From Rugalucina vietnamica (lineage: Eukaryota > Mollusca > Bivalvia > Lucinida > Lucinidae): a stretch of 64,000 nucleotides of DNA. Under the pieces are notes generated by a model, which worked only from the letters and a program-made list of their open reading frames with translations, ran no database searches and was not told where the DNA came from. This document shows, piece after piece, positions 33,162 through 43,815 of this stretch. The number at the start of each line of letters is the position of its first letter. The stretch's first letter is position 1. The stretch lies in contig OZ024871.1 in assembly GCA_964017185.1 (NCBI GenBank), forward strand, positions 25,272,488 to 25,336,487. The letters are read 5' to 3'. A program made the position numbers and the translations under genes.

Positions 33162-35503
33162 TCTGGAACGGACTCGTCAAAACCCGTGCTCCTGACTTTC
33201 GGGTCAGGGCTACGCGAACGGTTTGTTTGCGGATACGGCGGTCTTTGACCAGTATTATATGCCATAGGTGGGCCGTTAGTTCTTTGTGGGGACTGACCTG
33301 ATCTTTGAAAACCCTCTCGGTCCCTATAATACCAAGGTGGTGTTATGTAATACCCCTCTGGGGGATAGCTAGGTGGGGGCTGGGGATAGTAGGGATACCC
33401 AGGTGTAGGTACTGGATACCCATATCTATCTGGAGCCCTGTATGGCATATCCGTACCAGGGCTTCTCTGTTGCGTATCGCCCCTATACTGATAATTGCCA
33501 TATCCTTGTCTAACTGGAGACGGGTCCCTATACCGAGGGGCATTTTGATTTGTGCCGCGTATAGGTGACTGTGCCCTTGGCTGGGACCCGGTTCCGAATG
33601 AACCTCTAGGGGAACTATCCCTGTAGTAACTTGGTGACCTCTGTCTTTGCCAATTTTGGCTTTGGCCACCCTGTTCATACCTGGATAGTGGTGGTGGAGG
33701 AGATTTACTGTTAGAAGAGGTCTGCTGTAATGTTTGTGCTATTTCATTTAGCTTCTTCTCAATATTTGTAACCCGTGTCTCTTCATCAACAGTAAATACT
33801 TTCTCTTGAAAGGTAACTTTTCCCCCACCTATGGCTCTTTTATTCGCGATGATCGTTTTAACGCGACGGCATGCATCATGTATTGTGCCCACACCTTCAT
33901 TCATTACTGTCATGGCTGCCTCTTTATGCTTGCAGCCACGCAAAAATGATTCTGTGGCCAATTGCTGAAGGGTGGTAATTTCAGCTTTATCGAACCCATC
34001 CATTGTTACTGTGAGGACTCTCTGAAGAAAGTCTTCAAGAGATTCCTCATCATCTTGACGGATTACATGCAATTTTGATCGGCAAGCAACTGGCGCGTCC
34101 TTTAAGTCAAACCGCAGACTCAGTTCTCTTTTGAGTGCCTCATATGTTTCGGCTTGTGAACGGTTCGCATACTCAAGGGCTTTATCCGTCAAGCAATCAA
34201 ACAGTCGATCCATTTTTTTCCTTTCCGACCAGCACCTGCGTTCGGATGTTCGTGTAAATTTTGCAATAAATCCGGACCAAGATAACTTGGCGGGGTCACC
34301 AGAAAATCTGTCCATTTTTGGAGGGGCAGGAGAGAGGCTCAAACTAGAATCAGAGTCTGCTGTCGACTGTCTACCGCGTCTCCGTCGGTTTCGCGATCTG
34401 CCCCGTTTATCTGTTTCGGTATCGTCGGGGGTCCCCGCAGTTTTGGTGGCCACCGTTGTCGAAATGGGAGTGGCAGGCAAACTTGGGGTGAGTGTGGTCA
34501 GCATAGCCGCAGCAGGGGGAATTGCCATTGCACTCGGGGCGCTAGTTGACATTGCGGTGGCCGGGGGCATAGTCAATGTGCCTGGGGCTATTGTTGACAT
34601 TGGAGGGGCCAGAGGTGAAGTCATTGTGGTCGTGGCTATACCGCCTGTCTTGACCACACCTGCTTTCCCATTGTAGATGCCGGTTGGGGGAATTACATTT
34701 TTGATGGCCTCAATCTCTGCTTGTTGAATTTTTGATTTAACATCAGGTTGGGTGATCTTTGGCTTAACATCAGGTTGGGTGGTGATGGTGGTTAAAGGTG
34801 CAACATGTGCAGGTTGAGATGGGGTAGGCATCCCAAATCCCCACAATTTACCCAGGGTGGAAGGAACTGAACTTGGAGGCTGCAAATGAGATGGGGTAGG
34901 CACTCCTGAACCCCATAATGTCTGAAGGGAGGTAGAAACTGAAGCTGGGGTAAATAGAAAATTTTTAACGTCCGACAAAAAAGCACCATGAACTTCTAAG
35001 CTAGCCTCCATATCCACCCCATGACTTTTTAAACTGTCCAAGTCTGATTTGAAGCCTGAATTTTGTTTTTGTAATGTGGTAACTGATTCTGTGACTTCGT
35101 CAAGTTTGTCTGTTAATTTCTTATCCAGACTGGAAATTGTTTTGTCCAAAGTTCCTAGGGATTGGGCAAGGAGGGTAATGGAATTCGATACCTTTGCTTC
35201 AAAACTTACAGTTTCTTCATTTTCTTCTTTTGGGTCTGGTTCATGTTCGTCAAATGACCCGGTCATCTTGTAATCTGGGTCAACTTCAGGTGGGAGGTTT
35301 ATTGTCAAAAGGCCCTCATCAATAAATCCTTGCCAGTCTTCGACAGACAGGCGGATTTTGGCTAAATCTTCTACTTGTAACGGTTCTTTCATTCCGGCAA
35401 TTACCTGTTGTCTGAGTGAAATAATTTTGGCCGCAGTGTCAGGCCCTACTTTGTTTAGGGATTCAAGATCCGCTTGTGAGCAGCTGTAGAGGTTAATCGA
35501 CAT
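33119..35503 (-). CDS. gag: Gypsy-type Gag with N-terminal HhH-like domain
   Basis: A 794-residue structural protein of the element. The ATG at 35503 is chosen; the frame extends 24 codons further only to a TTG. Residues about 1-50 (LYSCSQADLESLNKVGPDTA) look like a helix-hairpin-helix motif of the ComEA type. A likely coiled coil follows (about 105-155), then Pro/Thr/Ala-rich linkers, an Arg-rich RGRSRNRRRRGRQS segment, and a capsid-like region (about 395-570, starting MDRFSGDPAKLSWSGFIAKF). The C-terminus is Arg/Pro/Tyr/Gly-rich with no CCHC zinc knuckle, so RNA binding may use the basic low-complexity tail. It ends at a TAG inside the frameshift hairpin. Confidence 0.9.
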   Translation of the reverse strand: MSINLYSCSQADLESLNKVGPDTAAKIISLRQQVIAGMKEPLQVEDLAKIRLSVEDWQGFIDEGLLTINLPPEVDPDYKMTGSFDEHEPDPKEENEETVSFEAKVSNSITLLAQSLGTLDKTISSLDKKLTDKLDEVTESVTTLQKQNSGFKSDLDSLKSHGVDMEASLEVHGAFLSDVKNFLFTPASVSTSLQTLWGSGVPTPSHLQPPSSVPSTLGKLWGFGMPTPSQPAHVAPLTTITTQPDVKPKITQPDVKSKIQQAEIEAIKNVIPPTGIYNGKAGVVKTGGIATTTMTSPLAPPMSTIAPGTLTMPPATAMSTSAPSAMAIPPAAAMLTTLTPSLPATPISTTVATKTAGTPDDTETDKRGRSRNRRRRGRQSTADSDSSLSLSPAPPKMDRFSGDPAKLSWSGFIAKFTRTSERRCWSERKKMDRLFDCLTDKALEYANRSQAETYEALKRELSLRFDLKDAPVACRSKLHVIRQDDEESLEDFLQRVLTVTMDGFDKAEITTLQQLATESFLRGCKHKEAAMTVMNEGVGTIHDACRRVKTIIANKRAIGGGKVTFQEKVFTVDEETRVTNIEKKLNEIAQTLQQTSSNSKSPPPPLSRYEQGGQSQNWQRQRSPSYYRDSSPRGSFGTGSQPRAQSPIRGTNQNAPRYRDPSPVRQGYGNYQYRGDTQQRSPGTDMPYRAPDRYGYPVPTPGYPYYPQPPPSYPPEGYYITPPWYYRDREGFQRSGQSPQRTNGPPMAYNTGQRPPYPQTNRSRSPDPKVRSTGFDESVPDLNGSGLSMPATNA

Positions 35504-36070
35504 TGTGTCAATTGTGTGAGTACTGGATAGGGTCACCAATAAGTGTTTGTATAATGGAATGGGTAAAGGATTCAAATAAACAACACAATATTTTCCTGAA
35601 CAATTTTATTCACCGACGATGCAATTTAAAGTGCCGTCAGAGAGCTTCCAAAATTTGTTATCGCAACTGCGGTAATGCAATACATATATTCACTGTGAAA
35701 TTCTGTGAAAAAAACTAGTCTAAATGCAAATAAATTGGAATTTACCTGCAAAATTCTAAATTTCCGGGTCAAATTTTTGCCAAAAGTTCGCTACCGGAAA
35801 CAGTAAATTTTCGGCAAATACAAAAACTCGGAATTATGTTTCGACGAAGAAAATACGGAATTACGTCGAAAATACAATTGAAATAGAATATAATGCCGAC
35901 AGCAAGCAAGAAAATATTCCAAACGCTCTTAAATCTTGGCAAACACAATGTCAGCAATATTCACAAATTCTGCTAAGTCGTATTTCTGGCGAAAAAAATC
36001 GACAGAGAAATACGAAAATACCTGAATATATCAAGGAATACAATGGCAAACAATAATATTTACCTATTTT
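35504..36070 (-). other. 5' leader of the retrotransposon
   Basis: The untranslated leader between the primer-binding site and gag. It has no ORF of note. Words such as AATTTTCGG/CCGAAAATT hint at local structure. Confidence 0.6.
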
Positions 36071-36084
36071 TCACCTCGTCGCCA
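36071..36084 (-). promoter_or_regulatory. Candidate primer-binding site
   Basis: Element sense TGGCGACGAGGTGA begins 1 nt after the 5' LTR. The TGG start is complementary to a tRNA CCA end. The tRNA is not identified. Confidence 0.7.
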
Positions 36085-36085
36085 G

Positions 36086-36344
36086 TAATGTAGAGCTCAA
36101 ACTTACCAAAGATGGGTCGGTGGTAAACACACGTCCGGTCAGTTGGTAGGTCTGGAGCAAAGAGGATCCCACGTGGTCCTTTCAGCACGAGCTAAGCGTG
36201 GAGGTCATACGGAGTCCCGAAAAGTTGGTAGCCTTGTCGTTGTTGTTGTATCCTTGTAGTTGTGGTTGTAGCCTTGTGGTTGTTGTGGTAGCCTCGGCTT
36301 CCTGCTGCCAGGGGTGAACCTGCTGTGGGGTTTGGAGTACGACA
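36086..36344 (-). repeat. 5' LTR with candidate splice donor
   Basis: 259 bp, matching the 3' LTR throughout by eye. Near its downstream end it has TTTGGTAAGTTTG, a consensus 5' splice site (exon end 36107, GT at 36106-36105), which could supply the leader exon for the TatD RNA. Confidence 0.93.
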
Positions 36345-36348
36345 AAAG

Positions 36349-36764
36349 AAATGACTCAAGGTTTGTATCACTCTTTTTATTTGATTGTCAATCTAGAGAC
36401 TGTTGAATACTTGGAAATAGAATTGCGGGGCATTTCATGAATTTTTGGTCACTACAGTAGGTAGTATTTACCAAATGTTACTGTAATGCTTTTGGAATGC
36501 AATGTTATACAAGTATAAGCTTTTCAAAAAGGCAGTGTCTAGCCTCTTCAGACCAGGAATCTAGCCATCTGGGTCTGGACGCTTGCTGTCTGGTAGTGTT
36601 GGAGATTCTAACCAACAGGACCCCATTGGAAATAATCGACACACATACCGTGTATTACATAACCATTTGTTTTATAAAAAAAATCTGTTTTTCATCTTTC
36701 ACACTCTTGGGCACTGTTCTGTTGGTGGCACTAGGCTTGGTGACTTCCAGAGAAGGTGGGTCAG
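36349..36764. other. Intron sequence, no gene seen
   Basis: Overlapping short ORFs around 36497-36894 run into the adjacent repeat and are not supported. Confidence 0.3.
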
Positions 36765-36932
36765 TGGTGAATTTAGAGGGGGTTCAAGGGGTTCGCTCGA
36801 ACTCCCCTCAGGACCAAAATTATTTCATTTTCATAGGGAATTTAAAGAAATTTGTCTGAAATTAGGCAAACATACCCCCCATTTCTGCATTTGAACCCCC
36901 TCTTCAGAAATCCTGGATCCGCCCCTGTGGGT
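36765..36932. mobile_element. Small GGATCC-ended MITE, copy 1
   Basis: One side has GTGAATTTAGAGGGGGTTC and the other GAACCCCCTCTTCAG and CTGGATCCGCCCC, an imperfect inverted pair. It is related to the copy at 39775-39925. Confidence 0.6.
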
Positions 36933-36982
36933 GCAGTTGAAGAAGCTACCTATCTTCTGAGTCGATCAATTTCTGATCTTTA

Positions 36983-37196
36983 GGGAGTGCGGTGGCGTAG
37001 TGGTAGAGTGTCGGACTCCGAATCGAGAGGTCCTGAGTTCGATCCCCATAGGCGTCACCGTGTTGTGTCCTTGAGCAAGACACATTAACTCCCTACAGTA
37101 CTGGTTAAACCCAGGAAGAGTTGGCTCCGTCCCGACTTGACTGAAAAATTGATGACTGAGACGTTAAGCGTCAATACAAAAAAAAACAACAACAAA
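36983..37196 (+). repeat. tRNA-derived SINE, copy A
   Basis: The head has A box TGGCGTAGTGGTAGAG and B box GAGTTCGATCCCC. A core CCTTGAGCAAGACACATTAA follows, then CTGAAAAATTGATGACTGAG and an A-rich tail. The core resembles the conserved central domain of widespread animal SINEs (V/Meta type, from memory). Confidence 0.85.
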
Positions 37197-37538
37197 ATTT
37201 CTGATCATCAGTCATCACCTCAGGTGTGGGGTGGTTGGCTAAATTTAGAATTTAGTCAAGGGGAAAATAGTTTTGGGGTAGACCATTAAAACTATTTACA
37301 CTAAAACAACTGCCTCGATATGGGCCTATTTTTAAATAGAAACCTTAAATTCCTGAAATGGTCTTGGATGAGACCACTCGAGAAGGGATACTTTTCCAAA
37401 CCTGAATAGTTCTGGGGAAAAATGAATTTTTCAGGGCATCACTATCAGGTCTGATGCAAGTCAGGATTGAGGTTTGTAACCTCCATTGAGTTTTGAAATA
37501 TGCATAGACATGTGCAAAATTTCGAAAAATGAAGCATT
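37197..37538. other. Intron sequence, no gene seen
   Basis: No repeat shared with the rest of the window was recognised. Confidence 0.3.
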
Positions 37539-37934
37539 AGGCGTAAACAAAAAATAGCTGTGTTTCCGCTAACCAGTCCGACTCTGAGTTTTTGCGCTGA
37601 CCCTGCAGTTTTTATTGCCAATAAAAATAAAATAGAAATATTTTCATGCAGACCGACCCTCAACATTTGAAGTGGAAAACAGACAATGATTTAAAAACTG
37701 CTATAATTTCAACAATACTAGGTCAACTCGCATTCAGCTTCCTACTGGTTTTAAACTTCATCGCATGTTTGTTTCGAGTACTTACATGTATGATTAATTT
37801 TAGCATGTTTCTACCTCTTTACCCATTTTCAAGAAAGACAAAAATACACAAAAAATAAAAAGATTTTCCGACCTACCGACTCTACCCCGTCTGCGGCATG
37901 TTAGCGGAAACAAGGCTATTTTTATTTTACGCCT
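37539..37934. mobile_element. 396-bp TIR element
   Basis: Ends AGGCGTAAAC...TGTTTCCGCTAACC and, inverted, GTTAGCGGAAACAAGGC...TTTACGCC, giving imperfect inverted repeats of about 38 bp. No coding potential. Confidence 0.75.
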
Positions 37935-38734
37935 TACGTTGAAAAATGCAAAATTCTGCTTTGATAAATCTGTTAACCTTGGTCGTTTACTTATTTTTGA
38001 TACAACTGTTTTGAAAATTAATCTGAGAATATTTTTTTACAAAACATGTTTTTACCTAATGTTACCATTGTTTTCTGCTTACTTCTACTGTCCGGCATTG
38101 ATGTCTTTCTGATTGACACAAACCTGGTTTCTGCCACTGACATCAGGTGTAAGTGGTAATCTTTTTTTAAGTCTATACTTGTTTTCATTTTTTGTTTAAT
38201 TTAAGTATTTCAGCAATGTTAAACATCAAAATGATGATATTCTTAGAAAAAAGTATAAAATATACAGAAAGCAGCAGAAATACTTTTCAAATACATGCCA
38301 TACATTGAAGACTATTATTTTAAATCTCAAAATTCAAAAATTACCCCTTCCACTTATGAAATTGGAGGAATTTGCAAAGAATTCTCAAACAGATTTTGCT
38401 GAAAAATGTTTCATTTGAAAGCTGCACATTTTGCAAGCAACATTGGCCCGGCCCGGAATGATGTTGCAATTTTTGCATAGCTATATGTATTTGTTTTTCT
38501 CAATATAGATCTAGTAATTTCACGTACATTTTCAAACCTCAATGAGGTTAAAAACCTTACCTCCAGGGATTTTTTTGACAATTTTGGGAAGGGGCCCTAG
38601 GGCCTTTCTGATTGGGACAATTAGCGAAGTAAATTCGGAATTTGGAAATTTCAAGTTCTAGACATTCAAAATTGATATTTTCCAAAGTGACATAGCTTAA
38701 TAAGGGATTTCATTTAGAATAATTATATAATAAT
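37935..38734. other. Intron sequence; edge of a disrupted repeat
   Basis: CCTCCAGGGATTTTTTTGAC near 38570 pairs with AAAAAAAATCCCTGACCTC near 40265, so an older element may enclose the 38735-40041 insertion. Confidence 0.4.
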
Positions 38735-39520
38735 TATACCCCCGGCATTTATGCCGACGGGTATATAGCTTTCGCTTTTCCGTTCGTCCGTTCGTATGTT
38801 AGTTAGTTAGTTAGTTAGTTCGTTTCTTCGTTCGTAATTCCGGAACGTTCGTGGAATTTACGTCAAAGTTTTGGTTAAAGTTTCTCTAGAGAAGTATATC
38901 TCATGAACTAATGGTCAGAAACCATTCATATTTGGACCATAGGTACCCTATAGGGTTTGCTTTGTTTCCATGAGTTCGGACCCCTGGGCCCATGCCTGGG
39001 GGTAGGGCTGGAGGTCAAAATCTAGGTCACCTTTAAAATATGCTGTTTACAATTTTAATGTTTCTTCTATAAGTCCATATCTTAACAAACAATCATAGGG
39101 ATGTATTCTTATTTAGTTCATAGATACCCTATAGGGTTTGCTTTCATACTCCATGCTCGGCACCATCTCCAGGGGGTGGGGCTAGAGGTCAAAATCTAGG
39201 ACTTATTTATAATATGATAAATATCATGATAAATTTTCTGTAAGTCCATTTTCTTGACATCCACAAAGTTTTATCAGAAAGCATTCATACTTAGACCATA
39301 GGAACCATGTAAGGTTCAGACACTAGGGTCCATGTGCGGGGGGGGGGTCAAAATCTAGAACTTCTGTAAAAAATTTATTTCTTTACTTTTCTTTACCACC
39401 ATGTTTAGAAATGATTCATACTTGCACCAAAGGTACTCAATAAGGTTTGCCTTGTTCCTAATGACATAAGGCTCTAGGGTCCGTGCCCTGAGGGTGGGGC
39501 TAGGGGTCAAAATCTAGGAA

Positions 39521-39557
<37 letters not shown>

Positions 39558-40041
39558 TATTGAAGAATGACATTCTACTTTACATCTAGGACCGAGGACC
39601 TGACCCTCAATGTCCGCGATCAAGTCCTAGATTGAGTATACAAGTCAGCTCTGTATACTGCTCTAAAATAGATCTGTCATTCTATTACACCCCCCCCCCT
39701 CCCCATGGTTTTAGACAGTGTTTTTTTTTTTGCAAATACAAATTTATAAGATTTACTTGTTGAGGGCGCTGCCATGGGCGGATCCAGAGGGGGGGACAGG
39801 GGGTCCGGACCCCCCCCCCCCTGGAATTGCCAGATTATTGATTTTTGCCATGTTGAAAATTTCCGTCAGACCCCTTCTGGGAATTTGGACCCCCCCTGAG
39901 AAAATTTTCTGGATCCGCGCATGTGACGCTCTCTTTCATCAGGAATTGACGTTTAATGTGGTACTGTCAGTGAGCATGTCTGGATTGGGGGCGGTGGGCT
40001 GAGGGGTGGGGCGTTGGAGGGAGCTACCAGCCGGGGGTATA
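38735..40041. mobile_element. 1.3-kb TIR element with four tandem internal units
   Basis: Termini TATACCCCCGGC and GCCGGGGGTATA are a perfect 12-bp inverted pair. Inside are about four divergent units of 130-190 bp, each with a phrase like ACCATAGGTACCCTATAGGG and ending GGTCAAAATCTAGG. TTAG repeats (38800-38820) and a 30-nt poly-T (39523-39552) are included. A small GGATCC-ended MITE (39775-39925) is nested in it. Confidence 0.75.
39775..39925. mobile_element. Small GGATCC-ended MITE, copy 2 (nested)
   Basis: Ends GGGCGGATCCAGA and TCTGGATCCGCGC are inverted. Long C and G runs are inside. Confidence 0.7.
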
Positions 40042-40389
40042 CGTGCCTCTCAAGGCACTTTTTCTAGTTCATAATCAAAAGTGTCAAAAGTTAAATAACA
40101 TTTCTAACAGCAAAGTTTGAATTTCACAATGTATGGAACTGTTGAAAATTATTTTCAGCTGTAATTGGGATTTTTTTCTCGAGATTGGGGAAAAAGACAC
40201 CTAATAGTAATTTGCAATGGGAATGAGGCCTAATTTCGGCCCCTGAGACACACAAAAAAAAATCCCTGACCTCAATCCTGATGTGTACCAGACCTGACTA
40301 TAGGTAAATTGTCTTGTGCATTTCTTTAAGGTTGGGTGCTGGGGTCAGGTATTTGTTTTTATCAAGATATACTGTACCAGAGTGTGTCT

Positions 40390-40690
40390 TAGGATGACCG
40401 CTCCCTGCGGGACTCCAGCCAATGGCCACTCAAGTTTGTCTAGCATATCACCAACGCTACTGTCCTACAGGTCCACCTGGCTGCAGTCCTTTGCACCATC
40501 TCTATCTTAGCAGTCTGAGTATCATTATAGGGATACCAAACAGGAGCTGCATACTCGAGTTGAGGTCGAACCAATGTTTTGTATGCAATTTCCTTAGTAT
40601 AATGCCTAGGTGCCAGTGCCAAATTATATGTATTTTGCTACACGACCCATACCTGGATCTTTCCCTGGGTCTGGAACTGTGAGACATGAT
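40390..40690 (-). pseudogene. LINE reverse-transcriptase fragment (CR1/Jockey-like C-terminus)
   Basis: The minus strand encodes LAPRHYTKEIAYKTLVRPQL then EYAAPVWYPYN and KIEMVQRTAARW, a pattern typical of the end of the RT region in CR1/Jockey-type non-LTR retrotransposons. A frameshift near 40450 leads into DMLDKLEWPLAGV-like sequence. It is a short, dead fragment. Confidence 0.8.
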
Positions 40691-41178
40691 TTTTTCATAT
40701 AATTTTTTACACAATCAAACAGTTAAATGCATCCGCTGTGATATTTTTATTACTGATTATCTAAATTTGCATCTTTAACACATTATCTTTTAACAAAACA
40801 CTCTTTAAACTGTATCTTCTCACAGACTTTTTTTTCATAAAATGGTGTCTTTCAAAATGTTTATTTATACTAGTACATTTTTTGATACATTTATGCGCAT
40901 AATATTCGGGTATATAGGGTGGTATGGCAGGATAGATACATGTACATTGACAGTACTACTTCAAACTTGGATAAATACCAACAGACATGAAAATGATGAA
41001 AGAGTTCAAATGATATTTGTCTGTTTCAGATTGTTGTTTTGGTTGAAAGATTGACACACTGACAATGTTGTATGTTGGATGTCAAGCAGCGTAAAGATGT
41101 TTCAGTATTATTTCAATGATACAGTTTTTGGTAAGATCATCTTTAGTGATATCAGTCATCACATTACATACCGTAGTA
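40691..41178. other. Intron sequence, no gene seen
   Basis: AT-rich with only short shadow ORFs. Confidence 0.3.
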
Positions 41179-41373
41179 GGGAGCAGGGTGGCGTAATGGT
41201 AGAGTGTTGGACTCTAAATAAAGAGGTCCTGGGTTCGATCCCCACAGGCCTCACCGTGTTGTGTCCTTGAGCAAGACACTACAGTACTGGTTAAACCCAT
41301 CCTGACAAGACTGAAAAATTGTTGACTGAGATGTAAGGCCTCAATACAAAAAAAAAAAAAAAAAAAAAAAAAA
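41179..41373 (+). repeat. tRNA-derived SINE, copy B
   Basis: Same family as the copy at 36983, with GGCGTAATGGTAGAGTG, GGGTTCGATCCCC, CCTTGAGCAAGACACT and a poly-A tail of about 27 nt. Confidence 0.88.
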
Positions 41374-42555
41374 CATGACATAGTACACATGGCTTTCATG
41401 GGGTTACAGGATGTTTCACGCACAAACCAGTTCCTCCCGGGACTGTTTGCGTAAAAAAATATTTTTCGAACGGGACATTTACTCCCGAAGAGTGCCACAT
41501 GTTTTAAAAAAATTGATTTTAATGGTTTTTTTTTCATTGAAATTATTTATATTTTATGTCATTTCAACGAACTAAGACATCCAAATAGGATAAACAAGTC
41601 GCTTAAGGACTTCTAAAACTATAATTGGTGAACCGACCCATAAAATTGATTTTGAGCGAATCGTCTCACCTTTTTTAGCAAACAGCCCCATTCGATTTTT
41701 TGCGCAAATAGTCCTGGAGGAAACGTCACAAGGAGGAACTGTTTTTAGGAGCCCTTTCATAGTACTCAGAAAGTGACTGCATGTATGTCCAATTTTGATA
41801 TGTGACAATGTCATTGTTTTGTTATTTTGTGTTACATGTATTACTGATGCGTGTATTCATTTATTTTCAGAGAGGAGAGAGCTTATATCATCAACAGCAA
41901 ATCGAGCAGGTAGTGAACCACAACACAAAACTTATATTTTAAGTCAGTTAGAGTGGATGACTGCATGTACAATAAACTGTTCACCCTAACTTAAATGATA
42001 AATAATGGACTTTAATACAATCTGTGTTTTGAAGTAGACATGAGTTATAGTAATACTGTGAAGAAATCAAGATATAGTTGATATTACAAAGCAAAAATCA
42101 TTAAAGTTTAGTTTTAAAGCCCTGCTATAAAAAGGCTGGGCTATACTGGATTCAGTGTGACAGTGCCATTGACAAGATCTATTCTGGGGTTTGAACTGTG
42201 CATCATTTTTTAGCAACCTGTGTTCTTTCCCATAGGCGTTTTATTGAAGCGAGGATTTAGTCTGATTCTCTGACAATTGTTGTTAAATACTCGTATGTAT
42301 GTATGTTTCTTCTGCATGAAGGATCTTGCTGTCTGTGACATTAGACCATGGTGAGAAGCTGTTAACAAAGATGTGCATGTGCACGAAACATGTTTCAGTG
42401 ATATATAGTAAGAATACCAAACCGATTATCCAGAACTGAGAACAGCCAACGCGGATAAAATCAGTAAAAGACTCAAAGACTGTAGTATGCAATTACCTGC
42501 CTTAGAACAACTTTACAAAAAAAAAAAATGTAATCTGTGGAAAGTTGTCTCCACA
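41374..42555. other. Intron sequence, no gene seen
   Basis: No shared repeat recognised. A splice-like 39-nt stretch at 41871-41909 was considered and rejected as an exon. Confidence 0.3.
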
Positions 42556-43815
42556 ATGGCAAGCCGTTTTACTATTTATTCAAACAAACAGATATCTTAT
42601 ATTGTATATAAGATATCTTCTTTAATAAATACGATATCTACTTTATTTTATTAGATATCTATTATAAAGAAGATATCTTATATAGTAATCTTATATAGCA
42701 AATAAGATATCTGTTTTGTTATATTAGATATCTAAATTGTCATTAAAGATATCTTATATAGTATATAAGATATCTTTTTAACTAAACAAGATATCTTATT
42801 TGTTAATGTAGATATCTAAATTAACAAATAAGATATCTTGATTGATATATTAGATATCTTATTTGTAAAAATATATAAGATATCTTAATTAATATAGATA
42901 TCTGATATAGCATTTAATTTGTTAATTAAGATATCTTGTTTAACAAATTAGATATCTAATATGATAAATTAGATATCTATAATGTTTTTTTCTAAATAAG
43001 ATATCTTAATTAATATATAAGATATCTAAAAAAGTATATTAGATATCTATTTTATCATATAAGATATCTTAATTGCATTCACAAATAACATATCTACTAT
43101 GCTAAAGTAGATATCTTATTAGACAAATAAGATATCTTATGTATACACAAAAATAGATTTCTTATATCCTATATTAGATATCTGATTTAAACAAATCAGA
43201 TATCTTATTTAGTACATAAGATATCTTATTTGTTTTACCCAATCACAATTGCTTTCTGATTCTTATATAAGATATCTACTATACCAATACAGATATCTTA
43301 TTTATAGCCTTAATCAAGATATCTTATTTGATAATTTAGATATCTAATATACTAAATAAGATATCATATATATTAAATAAGATATCTATTATACCTAAAT
43401 AAAATATCTTATTTACCACTTAAGATATCTTATTTGCTACATAAGATATCTAGTTTAGCCATGAAGATATATATCTTAATTATGAAAGTAGATATCTTAA
43501 TTAATCTTGTAAAGAAGATATCTTTTTTAGGTATAGTAGATATCTTATTTAGTATATTAGATATCTAAATTATCAAATAAGACATCTTATATGCTATATA
43601 GGATATCTAAATTGTGGGATCAAATAAGATATCTTATTAAGCATATTAGGTATCTTCTTTACTATATAAGATATCTAATTTAGGATATTAGATATCTTTT
43701 TTGATAAAGAAGATATCTTTATTGCTAAATAAGATATCTTATATCCTAATTAAGATATCTTATTTACTATTCAAGATATCTAATAAGCATAATAAATAGT
43801 AAAACGGCTTGCCAT
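42556..43815. mobile_element. TIR element filled with an AGATATCT palindrome array
   Basis: Perfect 25-bp terminal inverted repeats (42556-42580, starting ATGGCAAGCCGTTTTAC; 43791-43815) enclose about 1.2 kb with about 44 exact copies of the 8-bp palindrome AGATATCT, counted by hand, plus several one-base variants. This is roughly one per 27 bp with unconserved AT-rich spacers. The flanks TCTCCACA and ACTCCACA suggest an 8-bp target duplication with one mismatch. No ORF is present. Function unknown. Confidence 0.9.

Larger units (their letters stand above)
24203..36344 (-). mobile_element. Ty3/Gypsy-type LTR retrotransposon carrying a TatD ORF
   Basis: A 12.1-kb element in minus orientation. 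Order in element sense: 5' LTR (36086-36344), primer-binding site, gag, pol in the -1 frame, a repeat-rich spacer, a TatD-family ORF, about 1.8 kb with no clear gene, a purine tract, and the 3' LTR (24203-24461). The LTRs appear identical by eye and the three ORFs are unbroken, so insertion is recent. AAAG at 24199-24202 and 36345-36348 is a likely 4-bp target duplication. It lies antisense in intron 2 of the TSP1-trypsin gene. No env gene is seen. Confidence 0.95.

Noticed and set aside
34131..34676. 181-codon ORF on the + strand
   Set aside because: It is antisense to gag in a compositionally biased Ala/Pro/Thr region; an opposite-strand shadow.
35504..35575. Upstream extension of gag by 24 codons
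   Set aside because: It begins at TTG; the first ATG is at 35503, at the start of the HhH-like domain.
41871..41909. 39-nt in-frame stretch between TTATTTTCAG and GTAGTG in intron 2
   Set aside because: It would insert 13 residues between WPWM and VAIL inside the conserved protease fold. The flanking exons already join in phase, and the donor is weak.
42590..43790. CRISPR-like or simple satellite array
   Set aside because: Repeats are only 8 bp and palindromic with variable AT-rich spacers, and this is animal DNA. The structure fits a TIR element instead.
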